From a virus: a stretch of DNA of 64,000 nucleotides. Made by a program: the position numbers and the translations under genes. Of the stretch, positions 60,115 to 64,000 are shown in pieces. The notes beneath the pieces are model-generated. The model searched no databases. It saw only the letters and a program-made list of their open reading frames with translations, and was not told where the DNA came from. Position 1 is the stretch's first letter. Each line of letters opens with the position of its first letter. Location: the IMG/VR virus record IMGVR_UViG_3300032116_000089, positions 26,428 to 90,427 of that record. One strand, written 5' to 3'.

Positions 60115-60489
60115 ATGATTAATGTCAAACTGACCGTTCGTGAGGCTACGTGGATTCTCTCCAAGATTGAGTCCTACGACACGATCTATGACAAGATTGT
60201 GGCAGGGATTGAGGACGCTATTGGTGTGAATCGTCACAAGACCGTTACCATCACTGGCGGTATGACCTTTGACAACCGTATTCCTTGTATCAAGGCTATT
60301 CGTCTCAACACTGGTTGGGGCTTGAAGGAAGCCAAGGATTGGAGCGACGTTCTGGTGGGAACGTGGGATGATGCTGGTCGAAGGCTCAAGGGTGCCAGCC
60401 GTCACAGCATGACCCTCAAGACTCCAGAAGCGGCTGAGAACCTCTTGCGTGATCTGGTGGGTTTGGGGTGCGAAGGTTTTCTCTCTTGA
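60115..60489 (+). CDS. Protein with a ribosomal L7/L12 C-terminal-like domain
   Basis: 124 residues. Residues about 60-124 (CIKAIRLNTGWGLKEAKDW, then LKTPEAAENLLRDLVGLGCE) follow the helix-helix-strand pattern of the L7/L12 C-terminal domain (IK..R..TGLGLKEAKD...EA...L...GA). The N-terminal half is a different alpha/beta segment. In ribosomes this domain recruits translation factors; a phage copy might compete for them, which is speculative. It closes a five-gene unit and is followed by repeat R7. Confidence 0.7.
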   Translation: MINVKLTVREATWILSKIESYDTIYDKIVAGIEDAIGVNRHKTVTITGGMTFDNRIPCIKAIRLNTGWGLKEAKDWSDVLVGTWDDAGRRLKGASRHSMTLKTPEAAENLLRDLVGLGCEGFLS

Positions 60490-60490
60490 T

Positions 60491-60573
60491 CTAAGTCCTT
60501 GCCCACTAAGGATTTAGAACCAAGGGGGCGGGCCGCGTTCGCCGTAAGTCCTTATCCCACAACGACTTATGAG
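60491..60573. repeat. Intergenic repeat element R7
   Basis: Left hairpin CTAAGTCCTT/AAGGATTTAG pairs over 10 bp with one wobble (60491-60517), core GGGGGCGGGCCGCG (60524-60537), right hairpin CGTAAGTC/GACTTATG (60543-60571). This is the most regular copy. Confidence 0.85.
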
Positions 60574-60601
60574 GAATAAATATTTTTTCAAGGAACAGGG
60601 G

Positions 60602-60629
60602 TTGACAGGACGATATACTATGGTAGAAT
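60602..60629 (+). promoter_or_regulatory. Early promoter with CGATA in the spacer
   Basis: TTGACA at 60602, CGATA at 60611, TAGAAT at 60624 (16-base spacer). Confidence 0.8.
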
Positions 60630-60677
60630 GATTGAAGTAACGGGTTGATAACACTAACACTTGTAAGGAGTTTGATT

Positions 60678-60932
60678 ATGCAGAAGTATACGTTTGTGGT
60701 TGATGTGGTTTCGGATTCGGCTATCGACGCGAACACGGTTCGTGCTTCGCTGCTGGAGACTGTGGATGGTATCGGTACGATTGCTGCCGTGCATCCGGCG
60801 AAGGTTGATTCGCTCAAGGAGCAGGGCTTCAAGGTTTGGCGGGCAAGGGTTGCTGGTATCAAGGAACCGGCCAAGGTCAAGGCTCCCAAGGCCAAGAAGG
60901 TCGAGGCCGAGGTTGCTACGGCGACCGCTTGA
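60678..60932 (+). CDS. Small protein with Lys/Ala-rich tail
   Basis: 84 residues from MQKYTFVVDVVSDSAIDANT; AAGGAG precedes the ATG. Residues 1-60 are a small alpha/beta domain; the last 25 are Lys/Ala/Pro-rich (EPAKVKAPKAKKVEAEVATA), as in histone-like tails, so DNA or RNA contact is possible. The stop TGA (60930-60932) is inside the next -35 box. Confidence 0.65.
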   Translation: MQKYTFVVDVVSDSAIDANTVRASLLETVDGIGTIAAVHPAKVDSLKEQGFKVWRARVAGIKEPAKVKAPKAKKVEAEVATATA

Positions 60933-60963
60933 TTTTCTAAAGATTGTCTGCTAGAATGTCGAT
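60929..60963 (+). promoter_or_regulatory. Early promoter with GTCGATA after the -10 box
   Basis: TTGATT at 60929, 17-base spacer, TAGAAT at 60952, GTCGATA at 60958. It overlaps the preceding TGA. Confidence 0.65.
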
Positions 60964-61019
60964 ACTGGTGAAGTAGTAGTAGCCAGTATCCATTCTAGCC
61001 CACTAACTAGGAGATTACA

Positions 61020-61376
61020 ATGGGTTTGGATCAGTTTGCATTTGCTATCGACAACAATGGAGAAAAGGAAGAACTCGCCTGCTGGCGTAAGCATCCTAAT
61101 CTTCAAGGTTGGATGGAACGGTTGTGGGAAAACAAGGGTTACCCTAACGCCCACGATAATGATAACTCTTTCAACTGTGTTGAACTTGAACTGACTAAGA
61201 GAGATTTGGACGATCTGGAACGGGCTGTTACTAATGGTACGTTACCGGCTACGGTTGGATTTTTCTTTGGTAGTAATAGCGATGCTGTTTACGGACAGCA
61301 GGACTTGGAGTTTATCAAGAAAGCCAGAGAGGCACTTGACAGCGGACTGACCGTAGTGTATGATAGTTGGTGGTGA
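61020..61376 (+). CDS. Conserved phage protein (MGLDQ family)
   Basis: 118 residues. MGLDQFAFAI followed by ELACWRKHPNLQGWMERLW and, later, VGFFFGSNSDAVYG is a pattern conserved in many environmental phages, sometimes annotated as phosphoglycerate kinase without basis. It is soluble. TAGGAG lies upstream. Function unknown. Confidence 0.8.
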   Translation: MGLDQFAFAIDNNGEKEELACWRKHPNLQGWMERLWENKGYPNAHDNDNSFNCVELELTKRDLDDLERAVTNGTLPATVGFFFGSNSDAVYGQQDLEFIKKAREALDSGLTVVYDSWW

Positions 61377-61401
61377 CATTTCGACAACCATGAGGAACGA
61401 T

Positions 61402-61542
61402 ATGAAGATTCTTGGATTGGGCGATGAGACTGATGCTGGCAAGGTTGTTCGCATTGGTCGTGATGGTGTGACATTTGAGAAGAATGGTGCGAAGGTTGTG
61501 TTGACCCTCGCTGATGTTGAGTCGATGGTTTTTTCTAACTAA
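61402..61542 (+). CDS. Small unknown protein
   Basis: 46 residues from MKILGLGDETDAGKVVRIGR; GAGG lies upstream of this ATG, an earlier ATG at 61390 is possible. Beta-rich, Sm-like in size and pattern (VRIGRDGVTFEKNGAKVVLT), but the assignment would be speculative. Confidence 0.6.
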   Translation: MKILGLGDETDAGKVVRIGRDGVTFEKNGAKVVLTLADVESMVFSN

Positions 61543-61553
61543 GGGAGATGATA

Positions 61554-61766
61554 ATGTCTAATAACTTTGCTAGCCTTCGTAAGAACCGCCATATCAAGTG
61601 CAAGTATCCACTGCATGGCAGCAAGAACGTGCTGAAGTATCACGTTGGTCGCATTGAACGTGTTGGTACTGGCCCTAATGGTCGATATGCCGTGGTTCGT
61701 GCCGTTGATCAGACGGTGCGTACCCTTCTGTGCGATAAGATGATCGAAACGAAGTGCTATCGTTGA
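61554..61766 (+). CDS. Small basic unknown protein
   Basis: 70 residues from MSNNFASLRKNRHIKCKYPL; GGGAG precedes this ATG. Beta-rich with KYHVGRIERVGTGPNGRYAV, possibly an SH3-like or OB-like small domain binding nucleic acid. Function unknown. Confidence 0.65.
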   Translation: MSNNFASLRKNRHIKCKYPLHGSKNVLKYHVGRIERVGTGPNGRYAVVRAVDQTVRTLLCDKMIETKCYR

Positions 61767-61773
61767 TTCTCCC

Positions 61774-61802
61774 TTGAGTGTACGGGTGGCGTATGGTACA
61801 AT
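61774..61802 (+). promoter_or_regulatory. Promoter of tRNA-Ile with an inverted repeat
   Basis: TTGAGT at 61774, 17-base spacer, TACAAT at 61797. ACGGGTG (61782-61788) in the spacer and CACCCGT (61812-61818) downstream form an inverted repeat around the -10 box, similar to the tRNA-Lys promoter. Confidence 0.7.
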
Positions 61803-61823
61803 GCTATGCGTCACCCGTATCAT

Positions 61824-61899
61824 GGGGCGTAAGGTAAGCCGGTTGCATCCGACACTCTTATAAGGTGTTCATAGGTACGTTCGACTCGTACACGCCCTA
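61824..61899 (+). tRNA. tRNA-Ile (anticodon TAT)
   Basis: Acceptor GGGGCGT/ACGCCCT, anticodon stem ACACT/GGTGT with loop CTTATAA, T-arm GTACG-TTCGACT-CGTAC. The D-arm is irregular. The anticodon would read AUA codons, frequent in the AT-rich late genes. Confidence 0.8.
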
Positions 61900-62050
61900 C
61901 TGTTCTTTTTCTGTAACAGCCTAGGGAGATCACTTGATAGAACTTATGATTATGATTATTGTGTGGAGTATGTTGAACCAAGACTAATAAATCGGAATAG
62001 TTTGACTTATAAAGTAACCAATATTCCCCCAAACATTTAGAGGTAAACAT

Positions 62051-62263
62051 ATGAACGAACTGATAGCCACCTATGTTATGGATGATGTACGCTATGATAT
62101 TTATGCGTGTTATGATTCTGCTGATGATATGGATACTCGTAATGTATCTTTCTATGACGTTTACAACCAAAAGACGGGAGCGTGTGTGAACGAGGGCGAT
62201 CCTTGGGAAACCATGCCAACGTGGAATGAGATTTTTCATACCTATTACTCACCGGTGAAATAA
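62051..62263 (+). CDS. Small acidic unknown protein
   Basis: 70 residues (MNELIATYVMDDVRYDIYAC onward), beta-rich N-terminal half and aromatic C terminus. AGAGG upstream. The stop overlaps the next ATG as TAATG. Confidence 0.65.
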   Translation: MNELIATYVMDDVRYDIYACYDSADDMDTRNVSFYDVYNQKTGACVNEGDPWETMPTWNEIFHTYYSPVK

Positions 62264-62421
62264 TGAATACTAAAATGCAAAATAAGATAAACGAGTTTCT
62301 TGATGGTTGGTATAAGACGGAAGATGATTGTATGTTTGATATTAACGACTATAATGATTGGATGAATGAAGCAGTTGAGTTGCTAGAAGAAATAGTTGGT
62401 CGCGTTAGAGAGGAAAGTTGA
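62263..62421 (+). CDS. Small acidic helical unknown protein
   Basis: 52 residues (MNTKMQNKINEFLDGWYKTE onward), ending in a Glu-rich helix. Coupled to the upstream gene by TAATG; the next gene begins two bases after its stop. Confidence 0.6.
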   Translation: MNTKMQNKINEFLDGWYKTEDDCMFDINDYNDWMNEAVELLEEIVGRVREES

Positions 62422-62423
62422 GC

Positions 62424-62606
62424 ATGTACCACTACGTTACTATTGAAGTTGTTATGCGTAACTGTAAATCAGCAGAGGATGCTAAACAAAAATGCGAAAG
62501 ACTGTTACCATATAAGCCAGACGAGAACTGTACATATATGGAATCGTGGGAAATAACTAGGTCCGCATCACCATTTGCCGTAAGTCCTTTGCCACCAAAG
62601 GTTTAG
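62424..62606 (+). CDS. Small unknown protein whose 3' end lies in repeat R8
   Basis: 60 residues from MYHYVTIEVVMRNCKSAEDA. The first 48 residues look like a small alpha/beta domain (KCERLLPYKPDENCTYMESW). The last ten or so codons (from 62578) are the left hairpin of repeat R8, giving an odd tail FAVSPLPPKV. This suggests that the repeat arrived after, and replaced, the original end. Confidence 0.6.
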   Translation: MYHYVTIEVVMRNCKSAEDAKQKCERLLPYKPDENCTYMESWEITRSASPFAVSPLPPKV

Positions 62607-62662
62607 GACCGACGCGGCCCGCCCCGCTCGTCGTAAGTCCTTATCTACCAACAACTTACGTC
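62578..62662. repeat. Intergenic repeat element R8 with inverted GC core
   Basis: Left hairpin TAAGTCCTTT/AAAGGTTTA, core GCGGCCCGCCCCGC (the reverse complement of the core in other copies), right hairpin CGTAAGTCC...ACTTACG. It lies 27 bases before a promoter. Confidence 0.8.
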
Positions 62663-62688
62663 TAGAGAAAAAAACTAATGCTGACCCC

Positions 62689-62716
62689 TTGACTCTGCCG
62701 ATATACATGGTATGAT
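62689..62716 (+). promoter_or_regulatory. Early promoter with CCGATA in the spacer
   Basis: TTGACT at 62689, CCGATA at 62698, TATGAT at 62711 (16-base spacer). Confidence 0.8.
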
Positions 62717-62735
62717 GGTTGAAAAGGAGACAGTT

Positions 62736-62966
62736 ATGGTTTGTGCTGTTCGTGATACTATTTGCGATGCTTTTTGCAAACACTGCGGGCGTCAGTTTGT
62801 ATTGACGTTTGATAAGAGTGATATGTATGATTGGTTGAGCGGTTCGCTGCCCATCCAGAATGCTTTGCCTTATCTTTCTGCTAACGAGCGTGAACTGCTC
62901 TTGAGCGGAACGTGCGGCGACTGTTTCGACAAAATGTTTCCGCCCGACCTTGACAACGGCGAATGA
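62736..62966 (+). CDS. Small zinc-ribbon-like protein
   Basis: 76 residues from MVCAVRDTICDAFCKHCGRQ; AAGGAG precedes the ATG. CKHCG near residue 14 and CGDC near residue 63 form two Cys pairs that could hold zinc. The remainder is helical and acidic. The promoter of the next gene is inside its 3' end. Confidence 0.7.
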   Translation: MVCAVRDTICDAFCKHCGRQFVLTFDKSDMYDWLSGSLPIQNALPYLSANERELLLSGTCGDCFDKMFPPDLDNGE

Positions 62967-62978
62967 TCGTTGTATAAT
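62950..62978 (+). promoter_or_regulatory. Promoter inside the 3' end of a gene
   Basis: TTGACA at 62950 (within GAC CTT GAC AAC codons), 17-base spacer, TATAAT at 62973: a consensus sigma70 promoter for the DUF932 gene. Confidence 0.85.
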
Positions 62979-63015
62979 ACGAGAAGTTGATAACCCACTA
63001 ACTAGGAGATTGATG

Positions 63016-64000
63016 ATGACTGCCTATAACAAGTTGACGATTGATAGCGACAAGTCGGAAGGTTCGTTTGTTCGCACCCTTGAGGGTAGGACCGGTACGG
63101 GTTTTGAGAATGGTACGCATGTCCACAAGGATTGGTGGAGCAAGACCAAGACCTACGAAGAAGTCATGCAGACTGCCCATGTCGCAGTCGAGAACCGCGA
63201 GGATATTCTGACTGAGCGTAAGAATATTACCTGTGTTGGTAATGATAAGGGATTCTTTTTGAAGTTGAACGATGGTCGAGAGTTTCGTCCTACGGATCAC
63301 TCCATTGAACAGTTTAGCGTTCGTTCGGGCGTTACCTCGTCCTCGTTCCTTCGTGAGATGCGTAATATCGAAGGTTTCGACCTTGCCGATGCTGAAGTCA
63401 TGGCATACGTTGGTAACAATGCTCTGCGTCGAATCGACGCTGACAAAAAGTTTCGCTTGCGTACCTATACGGATGGAACGTGCCGTGCGTTCGTGACTGA
63501 GCAGTATGCTCCGGTTGACAATCGCTGGTATCTGGAAACCCTCGCAGAGTTTATTCCCGGTGGTCGTTTCAGTCACTGGCGTGGCGATGAGGATACCATC
63601 TATGGTAACGTCCTTATCCCCGATACCATCATGGACTACGGTGCTGATGATAGTGATTACGGTGGAATGATTAGCGTTGGTAACTGCGAGATCGGCACTC
63701 GCCGCATTAGCCAGACTCCTAGCCTGTTTCGTGCTATTTGCATGAACGGTTGCATCTGGGGTCAGACTGCCGGTGAGAAGATTCGCCGTGTTCACCGTGG
63801 CAATATCGACCTTATTAAACTTAAGGATGAAATCGCCCATAATATCCAAGATCAGATTCCGCTTCTTGCTCCCGGTATCAAGCAGTTTCTGGCTACCCGT
63901 GCTTTGGAAACTGGCAAGGCTAGCGTCAAGGGTATCGTGGCTACGGTATCGTCGGATTACAAACTTAGCAAGCGTGAGGCTACTGAGTTTCTTGAGCAGT
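63016..64000 (+). CDS. DUF932-family protein (partial at the right edge)
   Basis: At least 328 residues from MTAYNKLTIDSDKSEGSF (an ATG at 63013 is three bases closer to GGAG). CRAFVTEQYAPVDNRWYLET, then YGGMISVGNCEIGTRRISQT and LFRAICMNGCIWG followed by RRVHRGN are the DUF932 signatures. Members are phage- and plasmid-encoded proteins of unknown function, often named after TIGR03299. Codons are more GC-rich than in the late genes. The frame is open at the window end. Confidence 0.85.
   Translation, partial: MTAYNKLTIDSDKSEGSFVRTLEGRTGTGFENGTHVHKDWWSKTKTYEEVMQTAHVAVENREDILTERKNITCVGNDKGFFLKLNDGREFRPTDHSIEQFSVRSGVTSSSFLREMRNIEGFDLADAEVMAYVGNNALRRIDADKKFRLRTYTDGTCRAFVTEQYAPVDNRWYLETLAEFIPGGRFSHWRGDEDTIYGNVLIPDTIMDYGADDSDYGGMISVGNCEIGTRRISQTPSLFRAICMNGCIWGQTAGEKIRRVHRGNIDLIKLKDEIAHNIQDQIPLLAPGIKQFLATRALETGKASVKGIVATVSSDYKLSKREATEFLEQ

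Noticed and set aside
61914-62000. Tiny 17-codon hydrophobic frame starting with TTG near 61935
   Set aside because: It has GGGAG upstream but relies on a TTG start, is very short and has no promoter of its own; support is too thin.
62998-63849. A 283-codon minus-strand frame at the right end
   Set aside because: It is the shadow of the DUF932 gene on the plus strand, which has family motifs, promoter and SD.

Overview
The window is a contiguous piece of a tailed double-stranded DNA phage (Caudoviricetes) or of a prophage-like relative. The evidence is a complete virion morphogenesis module (small-terminase-like protein, large terminase, portal, ClpP-type prohead protease, scaffold-like protein, major capsid protein, neck proteins, tail tube candidate, tail chaperone candidates, a 2361-residue tape measure) together with phage-type small genes, seven tRNA genes and free-standing HNH endonucleases. 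The very long tape measure and the absence of a recognisable sheath suggest a long-tailed siphovirus. The host cannot be read from the sequence. No lysis, DNA polymerase or integrase gene is visible here.

Two transcriptional halves diverge near 48.56-49.08 kb. The left half (1-48.56 kb) is on the minus strand, AT-rich, and holds the late genes. Read in transcription order they are: a short leader gene, an unknown protein, a sigma-like factor, a small-terminase-like protein, a glycosyltransferase, GDP-mannose 4,6-dehydratase, HNH and ERCC4 nucleases, ClpP protease, large terminase, portal, a series of tail fibre/receptor-binding genes, scaffold, decoration protein, capsid protein, more fibre and neck genes, tail tube, chaperones and tape measure. 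Several late units start with a shared GTGTATAnTA-like motif that may be a phage late promoter.

The right half (49.08-64 kb) is on the plus strand and made of many very short genes. Most are unknown. Recognisable ones are a GP88-like protein, a kinase-like protein, an Api92/YubB-like protein, an L7/L12 C-terminal-domain-like protein, a MGLDQ-family protein and a DUF932 protein that runs off the right edge. Genes are arranged as short cassettes, each with its own sigma70-like promoter that carries a CGATA motif in the spacer or just after the -10 box. In many cassettes the stop codon of one gene is the TGA inside the TTGACA -35 box of the next. Eight copies of a hairpin/GC-core/hairpin repeat punctuate the cassettes. 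A roughly 300-bp block with three iteron-like sites is duplicated near the divergent junction.

The most interesting unassigned object is a roughly 450-base non-coding stretch at 58.86-59.32 kb. It has its own promoter and intrinsic terminator and many perfect nested helices, and is a candidate large structured phage RNA.
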